The notes: generated by a model from the sequence alone, not told the origin. DNA of 56,262 bases from Phycisphaerae bacterium (GCA_012744475.1 JAAYBV010000030.1:1-56262); one strand, 5' to 3'; counted from the first letter of the stretch, positions 34,995 to 44,900 are shown. Made by a program: numbers and translations.

Positions 34995-37025
34995 GTGACA
35001 GCAACGGGCGACATTCGGAACGTGGTCCTCCTTGGACACGGCGGCAGCGGCAAGACCTCGCTGGCCGAAGCAATGCTCCACAAGACCGGCGCGACGAGCC
35101 GGCTGGGCAGCGTTGACGACAAGACCAGCACTTGTGATTTCTACGAGGAGGAGAAGGAGCATCATCATTCCATCCTCTCGGCCATCGTCCATGTCGAGCA
35201 CGCCGGAAAGCTCATCAACATCATCGACACGCCCGGTTACCCCGATTTCACCGGTCCGGCCATCACTTCCATTCCCGCCGCAGAGACCGCGATTCTCGTC
35301 ATCGGCGCCACCGCCGGCATCGAAACGAACACGCGCAAGATGTTCCAGCTAGCCCGTGAGGCGAACAAACCGGTCGTCATCGTGATCAACAAGATGGCCG
35401 CCGAGAACGTCGAAGTGGGCGAACTGATCGGCACCATCCAGGAGACCTTTGGCTCCCAGTGCCGTTGCGCCAACCTGCCCGGCGCCGACAAGAACAGCGT
35501 CATCGATTGTCTGGTCAATGCCGGCGGCGATTCCCCTGTGGCGGACGTCGCACAGGCCCACACCGACCTGATCGAGAGCGTCATCGAGGCCGACGACGCC
35601 CTGATGGAGCGATACCTCGGTGGCGAAGAGATCGGTGCCGACCAGGTCGCCTCGGTGTTCGTCAAGGCCCTCAGCGCCGGCACGGTAATGCCGATCGTCT
35701 TCACCGAGGCGCGCAACGAAGTGGGGATCACGGAGCTTCTGGACGTGATCGCCAAGTACACGCCGTCCCCGATCGAAGCGGCGCCCGCCAAGCTCGTCGC
35801 CGGGGAGACCACCACCGAAGTGAAGGCCGACAGCAATGGACCGCTGGCCGGCTTGGTGTTCCGCGTGGGCTTCGATCCCAGATCCAACATGAAGTACTCG
35901 ACGATCCGCATCTTCAGCGGCACGCTGAAATCGGACACGAACATGATGTACAACGACGAGAAGAAAGGGTTGCGTCCCGGGCACATCCTCAAGAGCCAGG
36001 GCGGCGAGCACGCCGAGGTGCCGGCGGGAGTGGCCGGCGACCTGGTCACCCTGGCCAAGATCGAGGAGCTGAGAGTCGGCGATCTGATCCATGACGGTCG
36101 CATCCACGGCCGGTTTGTCATGCCGCCGGTTCCCCAACCCATGTTCTCGCTGGCCCTGGAGCCCGCCTCACGCGGCGACGAGCAGAAGATCGGCGGCGCC
36201 CTGGAGAGGCTGTCGGAAGAGGACCTCTGCTTCAAGACCACGCGCGACCCGCAGACGAAAGAGCTGGTGGCCCAGGGCTTGGGCGAGCTGCACCTCCGCA
36301 TCGTGCTGGAGAAGATGGAGAAGCGATTCAAGCTGGCGGTCCATACCAAAGAGCCGAAGATCCCCTACCGCGAGACCATCACCGGCAAGGCCGAAGGCCA
36401 TTACCGGCACAAGAAGCAGACCGGCGGCGCCGGGCAGTTCGGCGAAGTCTACCTTCGCGTCGAGCCGGCCGAGCGCAACAGCGATCCGCCCATGCAGTTC
36501 AGTTGGGACATCTTCGGCGGATCGATCCCGGGGCAGTACGAGCCAGCGATCATCAAGGGCATCAACGACGTCATGCAGACGGGCGTAGTAGCCGGCTATC
36601 CGTTGCAGGACGTCAAGGTCTCGGTCTATGACGGTAAGTATCACCCCGTCGATTCGAAAGAAGTCGCCTTCCGTGCCGCGGGCAAGGGCGCCTTCATCGA
36701 CGCGGTGAGCAAAGCCAAGCCCGCCCTGCTCGAGCCGATCGTCAACATGGAAGTCACCATTCCGGCCGAGAACGTCGGCGACATCACAGGCGATCTGTCG
36801 AGCAAGCGTGGGCGAGTCGTGGGCCAGGAGATGCTGCCGGGCAACTTCATCGTGATCAAGGCCCAGGTGCCGCTGTCGGAAGTGACGCAGTACACCAGCC
36901 AGCTCAAGAGCGTCACCGGGGGTCGCGGCAGCTACGCGATGACGCTGAGCCACTACGAGCCGGTCCCGCCGAACGTGCAGCAGCAGATCGTCGCCGCTCA
37001 CAAGAAGGCGCAGGAAACCGAATAG
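34995..37025 (+). CDS. elongation factor G-like GTPase (EF-G2 type)
   Basis: A 676-residue translational GTPase starting at GTG 34995, with GGAGG about 7 bases upstream. All EF-G domains are present (GTPase, domain II, then III-V, with GQYEPAIIKGINDVMQTGVV and VSVYDGKYHPVDSKEVAF in domain IV). The G motifs differ from canonical EF-G: G1 is GHGGSGKTS (14-22) rather than AHIDAGKTT, G3 is DTPGYPDF (78-85) with Tyr where EF-G has the catalytic His, and G4 is NKMA (132-135) rather than NKMD. This is the signature of the EF-G-like paralog group, whose role is uncertain. It has its own promoter and terminator, so it is a single-gene unit; canonical fusA should be elsewhere. Confidence 0.93.
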   Translation: MTATGDIRNVVLLGHGGSGKTSLAEAMLHKTGATSRLGSVDDKTSTCDFYEEEKEHHHSILSAIVHVEHAGKLINIIDTPGYPDFTGPAITSIPAAETAILVIGATAGIETNTRKMFQLAREANKPVVIVINKMAAENVEVGELIGTIQETFGSQCRCANLPGADKNSVIDCLVNAGGDSPVADVAQAHTDLIESVIEADDALMERYLGGEEIGADQVASVFVKALSAGTVMPIVFTEARNEVGITELLDVIAKYTPSPIEAAPAKLVAGETTTEVKADSNGPLAGLVFRVGFDPRSNMKYSTIRIFSGTLKSDTNMMYNDEKKGLRPGHILKSQGGEHAEVPAGVAGDLVTLAKIEELRVGDLIHDGRIHGRFVMPPVPQPMFSLALEPASRGDEQKIGGALERLSEEDLCFKTTRDPQTKELVAQGLGELHLRIVLEKMEKRFKLAVHTKEPKIPYRETITGKAEGHYRHKKQTGGAGQFGEVYLRVEPAERNSDPPMQFSWDIFGGSIPGQYEPAIIKGINDVMQTGVVAGYPLQDVKVSVYDGKYHPVDSKEVAFRAAGKGAFIDAVSKAKPALLEPIVNMEVTIPAENVGDITGDLSSKRGRVVGQEMLPGNFIVIKAQVPLSEVTQYTSQLKSVTGGRGSYAMTLSHYEPVPPNVQQQIVAAHKKAQETE

Positions 37026-37061
37026 CCGCAGCGAATCGCCACGACCGACCGATTTCTCAAC

Positions 37062-37101
37062 GGGCCCTGGAGCACAATCCTCCGGGGCCCACTTTCTTTC
37101 G
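37062..37101 (+). terminator. rho-independent terminator after the EF-G-like gene
   Basis: GGGCCC-T-GGAG (37062-37072) pairs with CTCC-G-GGGCCC (37080-37090) around a 7-base loop, followed by the T-rich ACTTTCTTTC. It lies 36 bases past the stop codon. Confidence 0.75.
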
Positions 37102-37402
37102 TTCCGATTGACACGGGAAATGCGTCCGCCGGCGGAGATGTCATCAGGATTGATGACTGCAAAAATCCGGCCGACTCTGGACGAATCGCAGGTTGGGTAT
37201 ATCCTATTAGAGAGCGACTGCCCGCCGGCAGATCGTCTGCACGGACAGTCGACCGACTATGACGTAACCCTGTTCGATCCGCAGGAGGAGGATTCGCCGA
37301 TTTGCCGAACGCGGGCCCTGCCGGGCCGGTAGTTCCAGAGGAGAGTGGTGAAAAGCGTTCTCGTTTCCCAGTCATGTCCAAACGGAGTGAAAGGAGAAAG
37401 CT
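37102..37402. other. intergenic, no gene seen
   Basis: About 300 bases between the terminator and the coiled-coil gene. A 74-codon frame (37108-37332) has no ribosome binding site. AAAGGAG before 37403 is the ribosome binding site of the coiled-coil gene. I could not pick a convincing promoter. Confidence 0.35.
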
Positions 37403-38467
37403 ATGGAAAGCCACGCTTCAAGAAGCCCTCGGCAGCACGGCCTCGGATTCGGTGTGCCCGTCATCCTGATCGTGCTGGTCGTTGCGGCGGGCGCACCGGC
37501 CGAATCGCAGATCGCCGAACTCGAACCCGGACCGTATTCCTACCAGCACGCCCAGCTCATGGCCGATGCGTATGCGACATCCTTCGGCCAGCGCCGACCC
37601 CCGTGCCCGGCACCTCCAGCCATGCGGGCGGAGGAGTTGGAGAACCTGTGCCGGCATCTGGACTCCCTGCAGGAGCAACTGCGACAAACCGAACAGAAAC
37701 TCGCCGAACTGAACGTGCCGACAGTGCCCGCGCCGCAGTGGACGCCGGCACCTCCTGTGCCCGCGTGCTCGTACCAAGTAGATGGCGGAATCGCGGAGCT
37801 GAGCCAGCACCGAGAAATGCTGGCCGAGCGAGCGGATCAGCGGACGATGGAACTGCGGGAACTCCGCGAGCACGTCATGAATCGCGAGCGGGAGATCGCA
37901 TCGGAGCTTCGTGACATCCATGAGCAGTTGTTGAGCATCGAGCGAGAGCTTGTCGGCCTCGACCGCCAGCGCCAGGAGGACCTGGAGCGCCTCGTCGCGG
38001 CACAGAACCGTGCGGCAGAACTCCAGGAGCGACTGCGGCGCCTCATGGCGGAGGTGGACGAACTGCGACGGCGTGTCGCCGACCAGATTGGGGCCAACCA
38101 TCGGCGAGAAGAGGCGATCCGCATCGAAATCGAGCAGACTCGACAGAAGGCACAACGGGTCCGTGACCAAATCGAAGAGATCGGGCGCGTGCCCGAACCC
38201 ACTCCCGAGCCGATGCCGCGTCGCTGGCCGACGTATGTCCCGCCCATCCCCTGCCCGGCACCGGTCCCGCCCGCGCCGTGCCCGCCGCAGGTCGTCTCCG
38301 TGCCCTGCCCCGATCCGGCCCTTCAGACCGAACTGAAGCTTCTGCGCGAAGAGGTGACCCTGCTGCGAGATCAACTGCGAGAGGCGCCCAAACGCGTGGA
38401 AGTGGTGCACGTGGCGAATCCCTACGCTGTGGGCAGCGCACGGTACTACTGCTGGCCGGACCCGTAG
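37403..38467 (+). CDS. exported coiled-coil protein, hypothetical
   Basis: A 354-residue protein. A signal peptide or membrane anchor lies at residues 14-35 (LGFGVPVILIVLVVAAGAPA). Residues about 75-105, 130-265 and 310-335 are heptad-rich coiled coil (LRELREHVMNREREIASELR, LQERLRRLMAEVDELRRRVA), broken by Pro/Cys-rich linkers (IPCPAPVPPAPCPPQVVSVP). It has about eight Cys, several in CP pairs. The C-terminus is VEVVHVANPYAVGSARYYCW and a few more. It may be a periplasmic spacer or envelope structural protein. AAAGGAG precedes the ATG by 8 bases. It lies 217 bases ahead of the first BlaI gene with an operator between, so it is likely a separate unit. Confidence 0.72.
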   Translation: MESHASRSPRQHGLGFGVPVILIVLVVAAGAPAESQIAELEPGPYSYQHAQLMADAYATSFGQRRPPCPAPPAMRAEELENLCRHLDSLQEQLRQTEQKLAELNVPTVPAPQWTPAPPVPACSYQVDGGIAELSQHREMLAERADQRTMELRELREHVMNREREIASELRDIHEQLLSIERELVGLDRQRQEDLERLVAAQNRAAELQERLRRLMAEVDELRRRVADQIGANHRREEAIRIEIEQTRQKAQRVRDQIEEIGRVPEPTPEPMPRRWPTYVPPIPCPAPVPPAPCPPQVVSVPCPDPALQTELKLLREEVTLLRDQLREAPKRVEVVHVANPYAVGSARYYCWPDP

Positions 38468-38594
38468 GCTCTGCCGCGAAGAAGCTTCTTCTCGACAGGT
38501 CGCATGAGGCGTCGTACAGGTCCTTTTGGTCTTCTTGGTCCTTTGGGTCTCCATGGGATCTATGCGCCCCAGTTAGAAGATTTTCTCACGAAAT

Positions 38595-38636
38595 GTAGAT
38601 TTTTCTGTTGCAATCTACTATTAGCCATAGTACGAT
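38595..38636 (+). promoter_or_regulatory. promoter and BlaI-type operator of the first blaI-blaR1 module
   Basis: TTGCAA (38608-38613) and TACGAT (38631-38636) are 17 bases apart. Within that spacer lies the dyad TACTAT-N5-ATAGTA (38616-38632), and a second overlapping dyad GTAGATT-N10-AATCTAC spans 38595-38618. The half-sites resemble the TACTA/TAGTA and TGTA-type half-sites bound by BlaI/MecI repressors, consistent with autorepression. Confidence 0.6.
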
Positions 38637-38684
38637 CCGCAACAGTAGACAGGACACGAGCAAATTCAAAAGGAGGTCCGCACC

Positions 38685-39077
38685 ATGAGCAGGCATGCAC
38701 TCGACGACCTGGGGCAGTTGCAGCGGGCGGTCATGGAGATTATCTGGTCGCGAGGCGAGGCCACCGTCCACCAGGTCCGCGATCGGCTGGATCGCGAGAA
38801 GGAACTGGCCTACACGACGATCCTGACCACGCTCCAGAAGCTGGAAAGGGCCGGCTGGCTCGAGCACCGTTCTGAAGGCAAGAGCTACGTTTATGTGCCG
38901 AGACGCAGCCGCGAGCAGGCAGGCGCCGGATCGGTCCGGGGCTTCCTCAAACGCGTCTTCGACGGCAACGCCGTCGCCATGTTCCAGCACCTGATCCGCG
39001 AGGGGGATCTGAGCGAAGAGGAACTGAAGGAGCTGCGCAGGATCATCGACGAGAAGAGAAAGGAGATGAGAGGATGA
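38685..39077 (+). CDS. BlaI/MecI/CopY-family transcriptional repressor, first copy
   Basis: A 130-residue winged-helix repressor. Its DNA-binding domain (LDDLGQLQRAVMEIIWSRGE, ATVHQVRDRLDREKELAYTT, ILTTLQKLERAGWLEHRSEG) has the BlaI signature W.....TV..V...L.....AYTT..T.L..L...G. The C-terminal half is the dimerisation helix region that is cut by the partner protease in the MecI/BlaI system. AAAAGGAGG precedes the ATG by 8 bases. Its TGA overlaps the ATG of the M56 gene by 4 bases (ATGA), so they are translationally coupled. The operator in its promoter suggests it represses its own operon. Confidence 0.95.
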   Translation: MSRHALDDLGQLQRAVMEIIWSRGEATVHQVRDRLDREKELAYTTILTTLQKLERAGWLEHRSEGKSYVYVPRRSREQAGAGSVRGFLKRVFDGNAVAMFQHLIREGDLSEEELKELRRIIDEKRKEMRG

Positions 39078-41365
39078 GCGGGCAGATCATTCCTGGAGAT
39101 TGCCTCGGGGCACTGCTGTTGGCGCAGGGTACAACCTGCATCGCGGCAGGTCTGGCGGTCAGCTATCTGCTGAGACGCCATCCGGCCAGGGCGCACCAGA
39201 TTCTGTTGCTCGCTCTCGCGGCGTCGCTCCTGATGCCGGCGTCTTACCTTCTGGTTCGGCACTTCGAACTGGGCGTGCTGGCACTTCCTTCGTCGGCGCC
39301 CATAGAGGTGGATCTGCCCGTGATAGCCGGGACATCTGTCGTCGCTTCGCCGGTTGAGGAGTTCGACAGCGATTCAGCGGAGATCGCATTCGCCGACACG
39401 CCTCTGCTTGTTCCGGTCACGCAGGCCGAGGATTCTCCCCTGCCCTGGACATCGATTGTGCTGGCCCTTTGGGCAACCGCTTCGGTGATTCTGGCGGGCC
39501 GCGTGCTGCTCCAATTCGTGCTGGGGCTGGGGCTGGTGCGCGCCGGCGAGCCGCTGGAGACGGAGTGCGTGCAGAAAGCTCTGGAAATCGCCAAGGCCAG
39601 AATCGGCATCCGAGGGCCGGTCGTGATCCGGAGCAGTCCAAAGATACACAGCCCCGTCATCTGGTGCTGGAGCCACGTGCCCGTGCTGCTGGTGCAGGAG
39701 GCTGATGAGGCGACATCGAACGATTGCGACTGGGCCGGCGTGTTCTGCCACGAGCTGGCGCATCTGAAGCGGCGCGACCATCTCAGCGGGCTGTTCGCGG
39801 AGCTGCTGGCCGCCGCGATTCCGTGGCACCCACTGCCCTGGTGGGCCCGCGAGCGACTATCGCAACTGAGCGAAGAAGCCTGCGACGACTGGGTCCTGGC
39901 CGGCGGTCGGTCCGGCGTGGACTATGCGGAATCCCTGTTGAGTCTTTCACCGCAGAGACGAGTGTCGTTTCTGCCCACGGTTGTAGGCAAGGAGAGAACC
40001 ATGAAAGCGAGAATCTACCGAATCGTGAGGGATCAGTGCAGCGACCCGAGAATCGGCCGGCGATGGGCGTTCGGCCTGTGCGCTCTCGTTGTCCTGGCCA
40101 TTGCCGCAGTGGCGTTGGCCCAGCCTCAGCCGGAGCCGGCGCAGGCGTCTGAGCCTGTTGTCGAACCAGAGACGGTCCAGCCGGCGCCTCCGCAGGAGCC
40201 GGCCGTTGCGGGCCGACGCAACGTCCTGCAACGGATGCTGGACCAGTTGGTCGCCCAGGCCGAAGAGACAGAGGCGGCCTTGCGCCGGCGTGGCGACGAG
40301 CCGGGCGAAGAGACCGAAGTCCTGCGTTCGGAGCTTCGCACCTTGCGCGACCAGATCAGCCGTATCGAGCGACTGCTTCGCGACCTCGAACAGAGCCATC
40401 GCCTGGCCCCGCCGCAGCGACCGACACTTGAAATAACGCAGCCGCGACAGCCGGAGGATGCTCTCCGCGCTCTTCAAAGCCGACGGGAACGGATTCAAAG
40501 CCGGTTGGATGAAATCCGCGATCCCGACAGCGAAGAGGCCCGTGAGCTTCGTGAGCAGTTGGCGAGATTGGACGTCCAGATCCGACAAGCCGAAGCTCGT
40601 GTGAGAGCTGCGAGAGCACGGCGAGAGGCAACCAGTCGCGCACCACAGCGTGAAGGCCGCTCCCGTGAACCCGACGACCGCGTACGTAACCTCCGGAATC
40701 GCCTGCTGGAACTGGAGGAGCAAAACGCCGAAAAGAGACGATCGTTGCAGCAGTCCGACGATCCTGATAGCGAAGAGAGCCGTGACCGCCGCGCGGCCCT
40801 GGAACAGTCCGAGCGAGAAAGGGCCGACGTTCGAGAGGAACTCGATCGCCTCGATCCCGACCTGAAGGCCTGGGAACTGGAGCGTGACCTTCGCGTGAAC
40901 GAAGAGTTCCTCAGCACAATCGCCCGACGCATCGCCCTCCACGAGCCCGAGCTTTTTGATCTGGAGCAGCAAGGCCGCAGCGACACCGCTGAAGCCACCG
41001 AGCTTCGCCAGAACCTGGCTCGTCTGCATTCGCAGGCGCGGGCCCTCGAAGCACGGATCGAAGCACAGAGGCGCGACCTCAGTCACCTGCGCACCGAGCG
41101 GGATCCGGATACGCGCCGCACCGAACAACGCGCGACGTCTCCATACGGGATTGGCCCCTACGGAGACGCCTACGCTCGCGCCACGACACGCGCTCGCATC
41201 GCCAGTCCGCAGGCATCGCCTGACGTGCAGAGGCAGGTCGAAGAGCTGCGGGGGCAGGTGAACGGCCTGAACGATCAGATGAAGGAGATGCGCGAGATGC
41301 TCCGGCAACTGCTCGAACGCCGCAGCGAAGCCGACGACAAGCCGCAGGAGATGAAGCGGTATTGA
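39074..41365 (+). CDS. BlaR1-type M56 membrane metallopeptidase with long coiled-coil C-terminus
   Basis: A 763-residue sensor-protease. N-terminal hydrophobic helices occur at about 15-32, 40-58 and 124-150, then the zinc site CHELAHLKRRDH (HELAH 226-230) and the SEEACDDWVLAGG motif (266-278), as in M56 peptidases. A fourth helix at about 332-349 (WAFGLCALVVLAIAAVALAQ) leads to an outside region that is not a penicillin-binding sensor. It is instead a Pro/Glu linker and about 370 residues of Arg/Glu/Leu-rich coiled coil with internal repeats (the phrase DSEEAREL or DSEESRDR recurs after DPD). BlaR1 itself is about 600 residues and binds beta-lactams; this version must sense something else. 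It is coupled to the BlaI gene by an ATGA overlap. Confidence 0.92.
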   Translation: MSGQIIPGDCLGALLLAQGTTCIAAGLAVSYLLRRHPARAHQILLLALAASLLMPASYLLVRHFELGVLALPSSAPIEVDLPVIAGTSVVASPVEEFDSDSAEIAFADTPLLVPVTQAEDSPLPWTSIVLALWATASVILAGRVLLQFVLGLGLVRAGEPLETECVQKALEIAKARIGIRGPVVIRSSPKIHSPVIWCWSHVPVLLVQEADEATSNDCDWAGVFCHELAHLKRRDHLSGLFAELLAAAIPWHPLPWWARERLSQLSEEACDDWVLAGGRSGVDYAESLLSLSPQRRVSFLPTVVGKERTMKARIYRIVRDQCSDPRIGRRWAFGLCALVVLAIAAVALAQPQPEPAQASEPVVEPETVQPAPPQEPAVAGRRNVLQRMLDQLVAQAEETEAALRRRGDEPGEETEVLRSELRTLRDQISRIERLLRDLEQSHRLAPPQRPTLEITQPRQPEDALRALQSRRERIQSRLDEIRDPDSEEARELREQLARLDVQIRQAEARVRAARARREATSRAPQREGRSREPDDRVRNLRNRLLELEEQNAEKRRSLQQSDDPDSEESRDRRAALEQSERERADVREELDRLDPDLKAWELERDLRVNEEFLSTIARRIALHEPELFDLEQQGRSDTAEATELRQNLARLHSQARALEARIEAQRRDLSHLRTERDPDTRRTEQRATSPYGIGPYGDAYARATTRARIASPQASPDVQRQVEELRGQVNGLNDQMKEMREMLRQLLERRSEADDKPQEMKRY

Positions 41366-41464
41366 CGTGCGACACGGCCGGCGTCGCCGAACCATCCAAG
41401 GCCCTTGCGATCGACTCGGTCGCGAGGGCCTTTCTCATTGGGGGATGCAACATTTTTCTCTATC

Positions 41465-41507
41465 TACGAATTTTTTCGTTGATTTACTACGAATTCGTTC
41501 GTATCTT
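41465..41507 (+). promoter_or_regulatory. promoter with two BlaI-type operator dyads, second module
   Basis: TTGATT (41479-41484) and TATCTT (41502-41507), 17-base spacer. The dyad TACGAA-N4-TTCGTA (41488-41503) fills the spacer, and a second copy, TACGAA-N4-TTCGTT (41465-41480), lies just upstream, 23 bases away. The half-site differs from the TACTAT half-site of the first module. Confidence 0.6.
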
Positions 41508-41556
41508 TGCCGATAGACAGTTCAGGATGGAAGAGCGTACAACACAGGAGAATCTC

Positions 41557-41940
41557 ATGGCCAGACACCGAAGCGCCGGACCGACAGACCGAGAGATGGC
41601 GATCCTCAGCGTGCTGTGGGAACGCGGGCCCAGCACGGTTCGCGAGGTGCACGAAGCCCTAAACGCCGACAGCGACACGGGTTACACCACGACGCTCAAG
41701 CTGATGCAGATCATGGCCGACAAGGGCCTGCTGTCGCGCAAGGACGCCGGACGCCAGCACATCTACCGCCCGGCCGTGTCGCAGGAGAAGACGCAGAGCC
41801 AGGTCGTCGGCGAGGTGCTGGAGAAGGTCTTCGCCGGCTCGGCGGAGAAGCTGGTCATGCGGGCCCTGTCGGCGCGCAAGGTCTCGCCCGAAGAACTCAA
41901 ACGCATTCGCGAGATGCTCGATGAAATGGAGGGAACATAG
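41557..41940 (+). CDS. BlaI/MecI/CopY-family transcriptional repressor, second copy
   Basis: A 127-residue winged-helix repressor. I start at ATG 41557 (AGGAG 7 bases upstream) rather than at 41362, which lies in the previous gene's 3' end. It has the family signature (LSVLWERGPSTVREVHEALN, TGYTTTLKLMQIMADKGLLS) and a C-terminal dimerisation helix with LSARKVSPEELKRIREMLDE. The recognition helix differs from the first copy (TGYTTTLKLMQ versus LAYTTILTTLQ), in line with the different operator dyads. It is separated from the giant M56 gene by 2 bases, so the two form one unit. Confidence 0.95.
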   Translation: MARHRSAGPTDREMAILSVLWERGPSTVREVHEALNADSDTGYTTTLKLMQIMADKGLLSRKDAGRQHIYRPAVSQEKTQSQVVGEVLEKVFAGSAEKLVMRALSARKVSPEELKRIREMLDEMEGT

Positions 41941-41942
41941 TC

Positions 41943-44900
41943 ATGGCAACACTGGAAACCCTGCTGTCGCAGCAGATGATCGAGCGGCTGGGCTGGACGC
42001 TGATCCACTTCGTCTGGCAGGCGGCGGCGGTTGCGCTGCTGCTGGCGGCTGTGCTGCGAGGCCTTCGCCGGAGCAATTCGAATGTGCGGTACGTCGTTGC
42101 GTGCCTGGCGATGGTGCTGATCGTCGCGCTGCCGCTGGTGACGATGTCGCTCGTGGAGGTATCGAGGCCCGTCGCGGAGGCGGGCCCGATCCTCAATCCC
42201 CCGCTTGTGATGAGGACGACGCCCGTCGAGGTGGTGGAATTGCCTCTTGAGCCGTTCGACGCGCCGGTTCCGGAGACGCCGGAGCGGGTTGCTCACGTGC
42301 CCTGGATGCAGCGAATCGCCACCGCGCTGGAACCTGCCTTGCCCTGGCTGGTGTTGGGCTGGCTGCTGGGCGTCTTCGGGCTTTCCACCTGGCACCTGGG
42401 CGGCTGGGCCCAGTTGCAGCGGATGAAACGGCGATTGGTCAGCGAAGTCGCCGCGCCGCTGCACGCAAGAGCGGCCGAACTGGCCGGACGACTGGGCATC
42501 CGCCGCGCGATCGGATTGTGGGCTTCGCCGTTGATCGACGTGCCTGCGGTCGTCGGATGGATCAAGCCGGTGATCCTGCTGCCGGTCGGCGCCGTTTCCG
42601 GCCTGAGCGTCGAGCAGCTTGAGGCGATACTCGCGCACGAGCTGGCGCACGTCCGCCGCTGCGATTACCTCGTCAACCTCGCACAGACCGTCGTCGAGAT
42701 TCTCGGGTTCTACCATCCAGCGGTCTGGTGGATCTCGCACCGCATTCGCGATGAGCGGGAGAACTGCTGCGATGATCTGGCGGTACAGGTCTGCGGCGAT
42801 TCGCGGCGCTACGCCCGCGCCCTGACCAGCCTGGAAGAGCTGCGCCACGCGGCGCGGGCGTCCCGCCCTCGTGTCACAGAAGAAAGAGCAAGGGCAAGAT
42901 GCCCTCGCCACACAGCAGTGGCCGCCAGCGGCGGCAGTCTCGTCGGGCGGATCGCCCGCCTGCTCGGCCGCCCGCCCATCGACCACCGCCGCTTCGCCTG
43001 GCTCCCCGGCCTGATCGCCCTGCTCGTCGTCGCCGCCATCCTCATCCCCACCGCCCTCGTCCTGGCCACGCCCGACGCCCCGCCGACAGCAGACACTATC
43101 GCCAGCGAGCCGGTCTCTGACGCAGCCCCGCTGGAAGTGACGACCCAAACGCTTCACGTCGACCAGGAACAGGACCAGCCAGAGGTTCTCGTCAATCTCC
43201 TGCTCTTCACCAACCCTATGCCGAACAAAATCGTCGATCGCGAAACGAAACGACGGATCGGTGATGTCCTGGCCCCCGAGATCCCGTCCGCTCGCCAAGG
43301 GGTCGCCTCGATGCAGAACTGCACCCTGCTCCAGATCCTGCAAACCTGGGTGGTCGGCCGAACCCTGACGCGACACACCATGGAAGTCCTCGTCGACCTG
43401 CTCCAGTCCAGAGGCTATCTCCAAGGCGAAGCCACCCCCGAGATCCTCCTAACTGACAACGTACCGGGCCACATGAACCTGATCACCGAGGAGCTGATAC
43501 TCCCCGCCCAAGACCCCACGTCGCCGCCCAAACCAATCGCACTGGGCACCTTCGTACAACTAACGCCCCACGTCCCGCCTGCGACGAGCGACCGCGTCAC
43601 CCTGGAGATCGGAGTCGAGTGGAAGAGCCGCATCGAACAATCCGACCCCAACAACAATCCAACGTTCCGCTCCACGGAGATCGCCTCGACCGTCACCGTC
43701 TTGAGAGATCACTACTTCACTCTGCTCGCAGAGCCGGACGACAAAGGCAACGCCGAGACCGGGATCGGTGAATTCCACCTCGTCATGCTCCGCGCCGACC
43801 TCTTCGAACCCGACCTCTCTCACGCTACCACGGCGGCCGCCCCCGCCCCCGCAGGCCAGAGCCTGTCCCGTCAGGTCATCCTGGACATCCAGACCGTGAG
43901 CGTCGAGAAAGGCAACCTCGGCGATGGCATCGTCGAATGGAGCCGCCCGCAGACAAGTGGATGGCCTTCGGGAATCCTGATGGGCTACACCCCTGACAGG
44001 ACCTTCACCGATGCCCTCCGGACCCGTCTCGATGAGCTTTACGCGCGAGGCGTGGCACGCCGCCTCGCCCACCAACGGTTGACAACGCAGGAGGGTTACG
44101 AAGCGCGTTTCAAGGCGGTCAAGGAGGAATGGTTCTCCCTGGCTCCGGCACCCGCAGGCAATGCCGCCGACCCCGGACCAGAACACACCAGCATCGCCTC
44201 CGGCACAATCATCACCGCGACCCCGACCATCGGCGACGCCAACAGCATCACCCTCAACCTGAACATCGAATTCAGTGAGAGTCTCCCGAAAGGCGAAGGC
44301 CTCGACCTGCCGATCATCACCCGGCGTACCTCCCGAAACGTTGTCACCGTCCGGGACGGCGGCACCGTCCTCCTTGCCGGTCTGTCCTCCATGATTTCCG
44401 ACGGAGTCGAGGACGTCACCATCCTCGTCACCGCCCTGCTCATCGCGGCACCGAATCCGCCAACACTTCCGAGCCCGGAAGCGAATTCCACAGGGCAGAT
44501 GGGCAGCCGTGATGTCGAGAGGACACGATTCGTACATTGGGATATCGAAGGACAAATCGACCGCGAGTTCGGGTTTGAGCAGTTGATCCGCGAGGAAGGA
44601 GATCGGTGGACTATTGCCAAACCCCGTCTGAAGCAGTCGGCCGGGAAGATGCGCTGCCACGTCCGTGCCGATCGGGGCGAACTGCGTTTGGATGGAGCCC
44701 TGAACCAGCCCACGCCGGACGGTGGCACATTCCGTGGCAATGTGGTCATTGAGATCACTTCCAGCGAACCGGACAGCATCGATGCGTGCACACTCTATCT
44801 CGACGAGGTGACCTTCTCCGCACAGAACAAACGATTCACCAGTTCCGGACCCGTTCGCCTGGTCTGCGGCGCAACCGAACTGGCCGGCCGGGGACTGGAG

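Noticed and set aside
39074-41365. Beta-lactam resistance sensor
   Set aside because: The gene pair is BlaI/BlaR1-like, but neither M56 protein has the penicillin-binding sensor domain (no SxxK...KTG arrangement in the outer part) and no beta-lactamase gene is nearby.
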